Below are positions 45,035 to 55,103 of a DNA stretch of 64,000 nucleotides, piece after piece. Within the stretch, counting starts at the first letter, position 1, and each line of letters opens with the position of its first letter. Source of the stretch: Dactylorhiza incarnata (Eukaryota; Streptophyta; Magnoliopsida; Asparagales; Orchidaceae); NCBI GenBank assembly GCA_033032865.1, contig JAWHQI010000148.1, forward strand, positions 2,809,501 to 2,873,500, given 5' to 3'. The notes under the pieces were generated by a model. The model saw nothing but the letters and a program-made list of their open reading frames with translations, made no database searches and was not told the origin of the DNA. Made by a program: the position numbers and the translations under genes.

Positions 45035-45640
45035 TCAAATCTGGACTCCCTTCGAGTTGAATTTGAGACATTGGTGGAAAGTGGAGGGGACACAGCGGAA
45101 AGAACTGATTAGAGGCCATCCGAAGATGACACTATAGCTGCTGGGAGCATCCACTATGACGAAACAACAATTCCGAGACTGCCCGCCCAGGACCACGTGG
45201 AGCCCTACTCCCCCCTCTACCTCCTTCCTCTCTCCGGAGAATCTGAACAACGGGCCGTCTGAGGCAAACACCCTCTTGGACTCCACCTTCATCTCATCGA
45301 ATGCCTTCTTGAAGATGACGTTGATGGAGCTTCTGTTGTCCACGAGAATCCGGGACACCGTGAAGTTCTCGATGGCGGTCTGGAGGACCAACGCGTCGCT
45401 GTAAGGGTCCTCATGACCCGGCATGTCCCTTTGGGAGAAAGTAATTTTTTCTGCCGGGGGTGGGGCCGTGGGTATTGAAGCCACGCTCCGCCGGTAGATG
45501 GTATGGAGACTCGCCTTGTGGGTTGCCTCCACCCCTACTCCCCCGTGGATCACTCTGATCCCTCCTCGATTCCCCAGGTCGACCCTATCCTCGCACCTTT
45601 CCTCCTCATACTCCCGGGGTTGGACCTCCTCGATCCTCAA
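45035..45640 (-). pseudogene. Gypsy C aspartic protease
   Basis: Minus-strand frame with HEDPYSDALVLQTAI, the active-site region SRILVDNRSSINVIF, FRFSGERKEVEGGVGLHV, FVIVDAPSSYSVIFGWPLI and STFHQCLKFNSKGVQI, in the order of plant gypsy proteases. The catalytic triad is normally D-T/S-G; here it reads D-N-R, so this copy should be inactive. It is followed by the linker and RT and preceded by the gag zinc knuckle. Confidence 0.85.
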
Positions 45641-45643
45641 TTG

Positions 45644-46262
45644 CTACTGCTGCCGCGGCGCCGGCACTATGGCCCTCTTCATCTGCAAAAACTCCGGACA
45701 AGTGGCCGTTGCGTGACCTTCCTCATTATGGAAGTCACAGTACGGAAACACCACCTCTTCCCTCTCGGCCTCTGCCGCCCTGTTCCCCTTCTTCTTCCTC
45801 TCCCTGCTACTGCTCCTGCCCCTTCTCTCCTTCCTCTTCCTTCCCTCCCTCGCCTGATCGCCATGGCCTGCTGGGGCGGGGGAGGCATCTGCCTCGGACC
45901 CTGCCGCCATCCCAACTAAGGGGGTCTTCCCTGACCCCCATGGAAGTTACCCCCTCCTAGGGCAACCTCTCACTTAACCCTGCACTCCTCCGCCCTGATG
46001 CCTCCATCCCACCTCTGGGGCCTAGGGCTCTTCCCACCTCCGCACCTCTTGCCGCTTGACCTCTGGCTCACTGAGCTTTGCTAGCCTCTTGGTCAGTTCC
46101 GGATTGGCCTCCTCGCTTTCGATTTCCACCGCCACCCTCTCCATCAACTCCTCGTAGGAGACGGGGGCCTTTCTCTTCAAATCCATCTTGAAGAAACTCT
46201 CCTTCAGCCCGACCGTGAAAGAGAGTTGGAGGGCAAACCCAGGCATCTCCTAGGTGAGAAGT
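45644..46262 (-). pseudogene. Gypsy C gag, C-terminal part with zinc knuckle
   Basis: On the minus strand, from copia B (46262) leftward: MPGFALQLSFTVGLKESFF, KAPVSYEELMERVAVEIES, then an Arg/Glu-rich basic stretch and the knuckle CDFHNEEGHATATC (C-X2-H-X4-H-X4-C) at about 45700-45740, followed by the end of gag. There is a TAG at about 46250 and a frame change between 46022 and 45910. It continues the N-terminal part at 56796-57644, from which copia B separates it. Confidence 0.85.
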
Positions 46263-46548
46263 ACCTCTGTTGGAACATGCTTTACGCATCTCTTGGTTTG
46301 ACAATAACAAATCCTATTGTATTTGATCATACTTGTTTTGTGTTTATAGTATGCAATATTCCGTGCTTTCAAAACTCCATGGTGTTGTGTTGTTGTTGCT
46401 ACCGCGCCGCGCTAACTTTACCGCTGGCGCTAGCATTAACAACCGCTGAGACGAAATCGCTGAGAAGGGAAGCCGCTGAGATGCAAGCTGGCGTTCGATG
46501 AAATGTGTGCACTACCGCGGGGCGTCTGCATTACCGCGGCGTGCTAGT

Positions 46549-46860
46549 TCCATTCGACGAACTGGGTTCGACGAACTCGGTGCTCCGTTCGATGAACGAC
46601 GAACGCGGAAACCCATTCGACGAAATTCATATCAGGGCGTTCGACGATCGACGAAAGCTGAGGCCTGTTCGATGAACTTCAGCTCTACTGCAGCGCGTTA
46701 GCACTAACGCTGGCGCTAGCGTCCGAAAGACGAAATGGTGTTCGAAGAAAATGTTGTCGTTCGACAAACAAGATTGTGATCGACGAAAACAAGTTTCTGT
46801 TCGACGAACCAGATTGAGATCGACGAAAGTTGGGGTCAGCTCGATGAAGATGCGCCCGAC
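46549..46860. repeat. TTCGWCGAA array in U3 of copia B 5' LTR
   Basis: About nine TTCGACGAA or near copies (also ATCGACGAAA). The homologous array of the 3' LTR is at 55314-55685. It is the same motif as in copia A and gypsy C LTRs. Confidence 0.85.
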
Positions 46861-47230
46861 GAAATGATCTACAGCGGAGCGTTAGTACTGACGCTGGCGT
46901 TAGCATATTTGGAAACTATTGACAGAAAGGAAAGTGGAGAAATGTCGACGGGTCGCTATGTTTGGCAAGTACTATCGCGACGCGTTAGGTCTAACGCCCG
47001 ACGGTAGCTTTTGGAAACATCCCGTCTGCAGTTGATTGAGGGGCAAATTTGGAAAGAGATATTGGCTGAAGGAAGGAAATTGCACTATCGCGGGGCAATA
47101 GTGTTACCGCGGCGCGCTAGGCTGTCACAACCGTTTGCGCTCAGAAGTTGCCTTAACTGCCACGATCTGTGTGCGCGTCATGTCACTATCGAGGGGCGTT
47201 AGTACTAGCGCAGGCGGTAGCTGTCGAATC

Positions 47231-47238
47231 TATTTAAA
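47231..47238 (+). promoter_or_regulatory. TATA box of copia B 5' LTR
   Basis: TATTTAAA; the counterpart in the 3' LTR is 56053-56060. Confidence 0.6.
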
Positions 47239-47969
47239 GAGCAGCGCATCCTCCATTGTTGCTTGCTGTTACAGAAGTATTGGAGCCTTACCTTCAGAGC
47301 ACTCGAGCGAACCTTCAGAAGCAGCCAAAGAAGAACTCCATCAACGTTTCGTGAATGCAAAAGAACTTGAAGACCGATACGATCGCATCTTCATCTACAT
47401 CAAGTTCTTCTTATTGAGGGAGTCTTAGTTCTTGTCTTGTTTTACTTTTCAAATTGTAATCTTTATAACTTTTGTTTGGTAGAGAAATTCGCCACACGGA
47501 GACTAGGGCCTTGTGGGGACTAGGGGAAATTCGCCTCGTGTTGGCGACTAGGTCTAGGGTGTAGATCTAGGGAGTGCTCGAGGCCTTTCCGGTGAGGGAA
47601 GGGCTAGAGCGGCTTGAGGCCTTGTCTAGGGAGAGATAGGCTAAAGCCAACCGGTCCTTGGGAGAAGGGTCGGTATAGAAAACCAAAAGTGTTTTCATTG
47701 GTCGCCTCTTTCTAAGCGTTATTGGGAAAAGTTTTGTAATCATATTTACTTCCAGTTAATGATTAATGAAAATATGTTTATTGTTTCATCTCTGAGTCGT
47801 ACTCTGTGATCTTCATTATTTTAACGTAAAAGTATTCTCACTGTTAGAAACGCCGAGCGGTAACAATATCGCTGGCGGTAGTGGCTGAGAATTATTTTCT
47901 CTCATAATCTCTGAAATTTTAAAACCCTTATTCACCCCCCCCCCTAAGGGAGCCTACAGATCCAACAAG

Positions 47970-47981
47970 TGGTATCAGAGC
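47970..47981 (+). other. Primer-binding site of copia B
   Basis: TGGTATCAGAGC, two bases after the LTR; the standard copia site complementary to initiator tRNA-Met. Confidence 0.9.
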
Positions 47982-48016
47982 AAGGTTATTCCAATTCGGT
48001 CTAACAACCGGTAATA

Positions 48017-49066
48017 ATGGCACTCCGTGATCTCGCTTTCCTTGAGGGGCGGGGAATAAGTAGACCTCCGTTGTTTACCGGAACTGATTATAATTACTGG
48101 AGAATACGTATGCGTTGTTTTCTGATAAATTTAGATCTAGATGTATGGGCATGTATTGAAACTCCATACACTTCTCCTACATACATTGTTGGAGAAGTTA
48201 CCATGGAAAAACCTAGGGATAAATGGGACGATGGAGATAAGGCTAGGTGTAAGAATGATGCGAAAGCAATGAATGCTCTGTTCTGTGCTCTTGATAGGAC
48301 TGAATTTCATAGAGTCAGTGCATGTGAATCTGCTTATGATATTTGGAACTTATTAGAAATAACGCATGAAGGTACTTCGCAGGTCAAAGATTCAAAACTA
48401 TTCCAATTGGAATCTGAATTTGAAAGGTTCAGGATGGATCCAAATGAGGACGTCGACGCCATGTACACTCGATTCACCAAGATCGTCAATGCTTCAAAGA
48501 TTCTTAGAAAGACATTTTCAAAAGGCGACTTGGTGAGAAAGCTCCTTTGATCACTCCCTCCAAAGTTCAATCCAAAGGTGATAGCGATTTCCGAATCGCA
48601 TGATCTTAGGCGACTCCGAATTGAGAGCCTCATTGGGAACCTTAAAACCCATGATGTAGAACTCAAGATTCAAGAAGAGGAGTACAACAAGGAACCAAAG
48701 AAGAAATCCTTGGCACTAAAGTCAAGAAAAGAAGATGACGACGAGGAAGATGACGAGGAAAGTCTCTTCGTGAAGAACTTCACTAAGTTCATGAAAAATC
48801 CGGAAAGAAGGAACACCTTCCGGAAATTTTTCCGAAAGGGCTCCTCATCCATAAGAGAGAAGAAGGAGAAGTCTAGCGACGAAGACAAAGAACGGCCTCC
48901 TCCTGAGTGCTTCCACTGTAGGAAGACTGGGCATATTAGAAGTCAATGCCCAAAATTCCTGAAGGAGCAAAAAGAAAAATGGGTTAAAGGAAAGGAGAAG
49001 AAGAAGGTCTTAAAAGCCACAACATGGGATGACTCTTCCTCCGATTGCTCAAGTAGTTCAAGCTGA
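48017..49066 (+). pseudogene. Copia B gag
   Basis: Starts MALRDLAFLEGRGISRPPLF and has the UBN2-type copia Gag core: FTGTDYNYWRIRMRCFLI, AMNALFCALDRTEFHRVS, CESAYDIWNLLEITHEGTSQ and KLFQLESEFERFRM. It is broken once by a TGA at 48548 where related proteins have Arg (RKLL-R-SLPP), consistent with CGA to TGA. The frame then continues through an acidic and Lys-rich region to one zinc knuckle CFHCRKTGHIRSQC (48908-48949) and a Ser/Asp-rich end at 49066. Its role is to assemble the particle and bind RNA. Confidence 0.88.
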
Positions 49067-49960
49067 AGCGATGATGATGAGACAAACTTGTGCCTTATGG
49101 GGATAAAGAAATGAATCAACCGACGACGAGTGCAGTGTCCAAAGCGACACTGAGGTAATCCCCACTAACTATGATGATCTTTATTCCGAATATTTATGAA
49201 CTTGCAAATCTTTTGGTAAAAATTTAAAAGATCTTGATTTACTTAAAACTTAAGATAAAATTCTCTTGAAACAAAATCAAAAATTAAGTAAGGAAGTTTT
49301 TGCTTTGGGAAAGGAGATGGAGTCTTGCCAAAAGAATGATAATTTCTTGGCAAGAACTTGCAAACTTGAAACTGATCTTTCTAATGCTCTCTCCAATATC
49401 GAATCACTTTCGAAATAAAAGAGAGACTTAGAAAGAAATTTAAAACTCTCTCTTTCTAATGTTGAAAATGAAAAGAAAAGGTTTGCAAATAGATGCGGAA
49501 ATTTAGTTAGTGAAAATTTTGCATTAAAAGCTAAAATCCATGACCTTAACTTAGCCATAGAAAAATTCGGAGTTGGCCAGAAAAGTCTTGATATGATTTT
49601 GGCCAACCAAAGGCATGGTAGTGCGAAATCTGGTCTTAGTTTTGTCTCTGAGAACTACCGCCCGGCGGTAACTCCTATCGCTGGCGGTAGTAACAAAACT
49701 CATATTTCTTCGAATAATCACAAATCTGGAATTTATTTTGTTGATTCCCCATCCTCCAGCAAGAGTCTACAACAAAAACTGAAAAAGGTTTCAACCCCTT
49801 TTGTGTTATTTGACAAGTGCCATCACTTCGAACACACCTTGGACTCTTGCAGGATGAAGGGTCGATGTACGGTCAAGCAAATCTGGGTGCCTAAGGTTTC
49901 CACCTATTCTATGGGAGGAACCACTTGGGTATCCGGATCTTTACGCTCATCTTCTTGTTA
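49067..49960 (+). pseudogene. Copia B gag-pol linker with coiled coil and palindromic motif
   Basis: After a few stops (to about 49420), a coding stretch with a coiled-coil heptad pattern (NDNFLARTCKLETDLSNALS, then RDLERNLKLSLSNVENEKKR). The segment NYRPAVTPIAGGS is encoded by the CTACCGCCCGGCGGTAAC / CGCTGGCGGTAGT motif (49653-49692). A degenerate second knuckle follows (KCHHFEHTLDSC, about 49820-49855). A TAG at about 49959 precedes the protease. Confidence 0.65.
49653..49692. repeat. Two-part GC-rich palindromic motif within copia B coding region
   Basis: CTACCGCCCGGCGGTAAC, 6 bp, then TCGCTGGCGGTAGTAAC. Related copies in the same element are at 47843-47884, 53175-53215 and 56665-56706. 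Confidence 0.8.
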
Positions 49961-49991
49961 GGTATGTTGGCAGGCTAAGGAAAAGGAAGGC

Positions 49992-50400
49992 ATGTGGTAC
50001 TTGGACTCAGGTTGCTCCAAACACATGACGGGCTATAAAGCAAAATTCCTTAGCCTCACTAAGAAGAAAGGAGGAATGGTGACATTTGGGGACAATGGAA
50101 AAGGAAGGATATTAGGCACCGGTACTGTTGGTAACAATTCTTTCTTTCTTACTAATGTTTTATATGTAGACGGTTTGAAACATAACTTGATTTCTATTAG
50201 TCAACTCTGCGATAAAGGTCTAAATGTTTTATTTGAGTCTTCTACAGATTTATGCAAAATTATAGATCCAAAAACCATTAGTATTGTACTCACTGCACCA
50301 CGAATTCAAAATGTGTATCTAATTGCCTTTCATGATCTATCACATGCGTCTCTCAAATGTCTTATATCAAAAAATGAAGAACTTGAATTATGGCATAGGT
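49992..50400 (+). pseudogene. Copia B protease
   Basis: WYLDSGCSKHMTGYKAKFLS carries the intact catalytic D-S-G of retropepsin-like proteases. Then GGMVTFGDNGKGRILGTGTV, FLTNVLYVDGLKHNLISISQ and LCDKG, leading into the integrase zinc domain (ELWHR). A single-base change of frame near 50400 separates it from the integrase frame. Confidence 0.82.
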
Positions 50401-51286
50401 GTCTCGTCTCGGTCACTCTAGCATCAAGTTAATCTTAAAATTGTCAAAGAATAAACTCATTAAAGGTTTGCCTATGCTAAATGGAAATCTATCCTCCTTA
50501 TGCTCGCCATGCCAAAAAGGAAAATTTTCAAAAACATGGTTTAAAAGTAAAAAGGAAATATCCACTTCAAGACCCTTACAACTAATTCACATGGATCTTT
50601 TTGGACCCATTAGCACATGTAGTCTTGGTGGTAAAAAGTACACTTTTGTTTTAATAGATGATTATTCTAGATTTACTTGGACCTAATTTCTCACCTCCAA
50701 ATCCGATGCATTTTCTGAATTTACAAAACTTTGCAATCGTATTCAAAATGAATTAGATCTAAAAATCAAGTGTATACGATCGGATTATGGAGGGGAATTT
50801 GAAAACGATAGCTTCACCACTTTCTATAATGATCTAGGTATTAAACATGAATTTTCCGCTCCACGCACCCCCCAACAAAACGGTGTGGTGGAGAGGAAAA
50901 ATAGAACTCTTCAAGAACTCGCACGCACCATGCTATCCGAATATGGGTTGCCTAGATATTTTTGGGCCGAAGCCGTAAATACATCATGTTATGTCATAAA
51001 TCGTGTTATGCTTCGCCCTAGTTTGAAATTAACTCCATATGAATTGTACTTTCAAAAGAAACCTAATGTATCGTATTTTCATGTCTTCGGTTGTAAATGT
51101 TTTATCCTAAATACCAAGGATGCATTAGCTAAATTTGATGAAAAATGTGATGAAGGTATTTTTCTTGGTTACTCTTCCACTAGCAAAGCATATAGAGTAC
51201 ATAATAAAAAATCTAAAAAGGTTGAAGAGTCTATTCATGTGAAGTTTGATGAACATGTGTCTTGTGTAGATTCTACTTGTGCATGA
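50399..51286 (+). pseudogene. Copia B integrase
   Basis: Zinc domain: LGHSSIKLILKLSKN with CSPCQKGKFSKTWF. DDE core: LIHMDLFGPI (Asp), FVLIDDYSRFTW followed by a TAA at 50684, IRSDYGGEFEN (Asp) and PRTPQQNGVVERKNRTLQEL (Glu). C-terminal domain: KPNVSYFHVFGCKCFIL and GIFLGYSSTSKAYRV. All three catalytic acidic residues are present; one stop splits the core. Confidence 0.88.
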
Positions 51287-52487
51287 AATGATGATGTACC
51301 TCTCTCACCATTGGAGCATGATGACGATGAGCCACTTGGAGAAGAAAAATAAGTAGAGATGGTGTAAGAGGAGCACGTACCTCTAAGTGTGCCTCGATTT
51401 ACAAGAGATCATCCAAGGGAGCTTATTATCGGAGAACCATCAAGAGGGGTAACTACACGTTCTTCTTTTAATGAATCTTTTTCAAACTTATGTTTTGTTT
51501 CCGAAATAGAACCGAAAAATGTTTCCACCGCTTTGAATGATGAATTTTGGTTTATTGCTATGAATGATGAATTGAATCAATTTGAATGCAATAGGTGTTT
51601 GGAAACTAGTTGAAAGACCATCAAATCATCAGGTTATAGGTGTCAAATGGATATTTAAAAATAAATTAGACGGAGAATCTAGAATAACTAGGAACAAAGC
51701 TCGATTAGTGGCCCAAGGTTATTCTCAAATCAAGGGGGTAGATTTTGATGAAACATTTGCACCCGTTGCTCGCCTTGAATCGATCAGAATTTTTCTAGCT
51801 TTTGCGAGTTATAAGAAGTTTAAGTTATTTCAAATGTATGTTAAAAGTGCCTTATTAAACGGGATAATTAAAGAGGAAGTCTATGTCGAACAACCCCCCG
51901 GTTTTATTGATGAAAATTTTCCAAATCATGTATATCGACTAGAAAAAGCGCTTTATGGTCTCAAACAAGCGCCCCGTGCTTGGTATGAACGCTTAACATC
52001 TTTTTTTCTAAAGCACAGTTATAAAATGGGTAGTGCCGATAACACGCTCTTCATTAAGCACTATGATAAGGATTTGATTATTTTACAAATATACGTTGAC
52101 GATATTATTTTTGGAGCCACTAATGAAGAGTTGTGTAAAGAAGTTATTCAAGCGATGCAAAATGAATTTGAAATGAGTCTAGTGGGTGAACTAACATACT
52201 TGTTAGGATTTCAAATAACCCAAAAAAATGATGGAATTTTTATATGTCAATCCAAATACGTCCATGATATGCTACAACGTTTTGGCTTTGAAAATTTAAA
52301 ACAAGCTAGTAATCCAATGAGCGCATCACTAAAATTTGGAAAAGATGATGCCGGAATTTCAATTGATCAAACTTTATATAGAGGAATGATTGGATCCCTA
52401 TTATACCTTAGTGCATCTAGACCCGATATCATGTTTGTCCTATGCTTATGCGCTAGATTTCAAGCAAATCCAAAAGAATATCATTAA
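51287..52487 (+). pseudogene. Copia B reverse transcriptase
   Basis: After an acidic degenerate linker (51287-51580): VIGVKWIFKNKLDGESRITR, NKARLVAQGYSQIKGVDFDE, FKLFQMYVKSALLNG, VYVEQPPGFID, YGLKQAPRAWYERL, LQIYVDDIIFGAT and MIGSLLYLSASRPDIMFV. YVDD is intact, but the upstream catalytic position (normally MDVKSAFLNG) is MYVKSALLNG, so the first Asp is replaced by Tyr. There is one frame change near 51600 and a stop at 52485. RT would copy the genomic RNA; this copy should not. Confidence 0.88.
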
Positions 52488-53038
52488 AAGCGGTAAAACA
52501 AATTTTTTGATATCTAATAGGCACATCAAAATTAGGAATTTGGTATCCTAATAATGATTCTTTTCTCTTGCATGGGTATTCCGATTCTGATTACGCGGGT
52601 TGTTCCCTAGATAAGAAAAGCACTAGTGGCACATGTCACTTCTTAGGTCCTTCTCTATTTGCATGGTCAAGTAGAAAACAAAATTTTGTTTCCCTCTCCA
52701 CCATCGAGGCAGAATATATTGCACTAGGAAGTTGTTGCACCCAAGCATTATGGATGACACAAACCTTAGAAGACATTGGTGTTCATTTAACTAATATTGA
52801 ACTTAAGTGTGACAACAAGAGTGCTATTGACTTAACAAACAACCTCGTTCATCACTCACGATCTAAACACATTGACGTAAGAAACCACTTCATTCAGGAT
52901 CACATCAAAAAGGAACACATTCATGTAAACTTCATAGCAACTGAATCGCAACTTGCGGACATCTTTACCAAGCCTCTACCTGATTCACAATTTCAACTAC
53001 TTAGACTAGAACTAGGAGTTTTGAACATTCTAGCTTGA
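52488..53038 (+). pseudogene. Copia B RNase H
   Basis: GYSDSDYAGCSLDKKSTSGT, CHFLGPSLFAWSSRKQNFVS, LSTIEAEYIALGSCCTQALW, LKCDNKSAIDLTNN, SRSKHIDVRNHFIQDHIKKE and DIFTKPLPDSQFQLLRLELG, ending at TGA 53036. The acidic residues of the copia RNase H (SDxD, EAEY, CDN) are present from 52568 on. A short damaged piece (52485-52567) links it to RT. Confidence 0.88.
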
Positions 53039-53923
53039 ACTTGCAAAATCCGCATTATTTATGAATGCATATGTCTGATTTCTTTGCTGAACTACATTGT
53101 CACAAATCTGCACAAATATAATCAAAAGAAAAATTCTGAAAAATTTCACGTTTTCCCCAAAATTCGAGTTCTGTTACTACCACTCGGCGATAGCTGGGTA
53201 CCGCTGGCGGTAGTGGATACTTCTATATTTCCAATCTCTTTTTCATTTTTTTTTGTTTCTGCTATTTTCTTTTAAAATTCCAAAAACAAAAAAATTATTC
53301 AAAACAAATCAAAATCCAAACAAAAACATGCTTTGTTTCTTCTATATATCAAAACAAACTACAAATTTGAAAAACCAATTAAAGCATCAAAAACATGCTT
53401 TCTATTTGTTTTCTTTTTGCTTTTGAAAACTTAAAATTTATAAAAACTAATGTAGATTTTCTATGTTTCAATGATGATATAGTTTATCTTGCCAAGCTTC
53501 GTATACAATGTTTCATTCTCTCGTTCAAGTATCTTAATAACATTGTTTTTGTATCATGCCTTGATCATTATCTTCTGTGTGCTTTGAAATTGATTATAGA
53601 ACTCATGTGTAGGTTTGCATAGCGTGCCTCTATGTATGAGGAAATGGCTTATATTTGCTAATGATTTTATTTCACTCACACTTTTTGACAAACTACTTAT
53701 GAATTTAATCTTCTCTTACATGATTGTGTAGTGTAACAACGTCATATTATTGTTTTGGTATGCTTAGTTTTACCTTCACCACATGTTAAAATCTTTTTTC
53801 ATGCACCTATCTTTGAAGAAGTGTGTCTTTTCAAAAATACTTTTGTTTGCACATACAAGTGAATTCGGAGACCTTTGTCGTTAAGCAAAAAATTCAAATG
53901 AATAATTGACAAAGCTAACTCCA

Positions 53924-53983
53924 CCAAGCACTACTCACCCTCCTGATAAGTCTTAATGAGCATTGTGAGGTTGAGCACCTTGG
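53924..53983 (+). other. Conserved stem-loop, copy 1 of copia B
   Basis: CCAAGCACTACTCACCCTC, loop with AAGTCTTAATGAGCATT, then GAGGTTGAGCACCTTGG. Inner stem CTCACCCTC/GAGGTTGAG pairs at 8 of 9 positions; outer stem CCAAG/CTTGG. Confidence 0.7.
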
Positions 53984-54084
53984 AGAGAATTGTAAAGTGC
54001 CTTGTCGCAAACAATTTTCTTACATACTTCTTCTTGTACACCGAATCACAAATAAATAAAATTCAAAATAATAATTGTAATTCC

Positions 54085-54143
54085 CCAAGCACTACTTTGC
54101 ACACTGATAAGTCTTAATAAGCATTGTGTGCAGAGCACCTTGG
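54085..54143 (+). other. Conserved stem-loop, copy 2 of copia B
   Basis: CCAAGCACTACTTTGCACAC, loop with AAGTCTTAATAAGCATT, then GTGTGCAGAGCACCTTGG. Same loop and outer stem as copy 1, with a different but still paired inner stem. Confidence 0.7.
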
Positions 54144-55090
54144 TAGTTGTACTATTTTTCTATGTGCATCGAAATATTTATATAACTTTGTGGGTAGAGG
54201 TAACTCTAAAAACGCTTGTTCAATAATGTTGTGTTTATTCCAGTATACATGTCATGTGTGTTGATTAACTCATATGTATACTTTTTTCAAAAACACTATT
54301 TTGCACACATCATTATCACTTGTAAGCCTTCTACTCATGAGAATTGGAGTCTATTGTGTATCTACATGTATTCTCTAAACTCTTAAGTAAATGCACTAGA
54401 TAGCTTTGCATGATCATTACAATGTATAAATATACTTGATTTCTAAATTTTGAACATTGTATTCTTCTATCTTGTCTTGATAACTTATATCATGCTTCCA
54501 TATTTTTTTTCCGCTATGCCATGAGAACTCTGTATTGCATATCTTTCAACACTAGTGTATGACTATGATTTGAAATTATTTTGTGTACTTCAACTGCTAC
54601 AACATCTATTTTGTTATGTCTTCAAATCTTTATCATCTACTATGCTTCTCAATTCATATCAAGATGTTCACTTAAAAATATTTGTGTCATGTTTTCCACC
54701 TCATTACTACTTGTATGCTCGATCGTGAATACATTTTTTTCAACAAGTGGTCTTTTTATGAAAATCTCTTCACATTCTCTTTTCACTCCTATTAATTGTA
54801 TTTCTTTCTTAGTGTCTACCTATTTATCATGCTCATTCCCTCTCTACACAGTAATTACTCACTTTTTGTTGGCCTTCCTCTCCACCCTCTTTTAATAATA
54901 CCAAAAGGGGGAGAATAAATTTGAAATAAATTAACATGTTTGGGGAGTTAAGTTCATAGGAAGATTTGTTGTAGGGGGCATTCATTTAGGGGGAGCATAT
55001 GCACAAGTCTTAAATTTCATGCCTATCTCTATTATAAACACAAATTCCTATCAACTGTATTTTTTCTTTCTAAGGGGATTTGTTATTATC

Positions 55091-55103
55091 AAAAGGGGGA
55101 GTT
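55091..55103 (+). other. Polypurine tract of copia B
   Basis: AAAAGGGGGAGTT directly before the 3' LTR. Confidence 0.85.

Larger units (their letters stand above)
46268..47967 (+). mobile_element. 5' LTR of copia B
   Basis: 1700 bp; TGTTGGAACATG...GATCCAACA. U3 contains CTACCGC/GGCGCTAGC motifs (46399-46440), CGCTGAGA words and a TTCGACGAA array (46549-46860). A TATA-like TATTTAAA is at 47231-47238. The end carries ATTCACCCCCCCCC and a CGCTGGCGGTAGT motif (47843-47884). Confidence 0.93.
53039..55103 (+). mobile_element. Long 3' noncoding region of copia B
   Basis: 2 kb between pol and the 3' LTR without a recognisable gene. It holds a CTACCGC/GCGGTAG motif (53175-53215), two stem-loops 161 bp apart, two AAAAGGGGGAG words (54903-54912 and 55091-55103) and GGGGGAGCAT at about 54990. 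Homologous stretches are 1-1101 and the reverse complement of 10725-12215. Confidence 0.8.
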
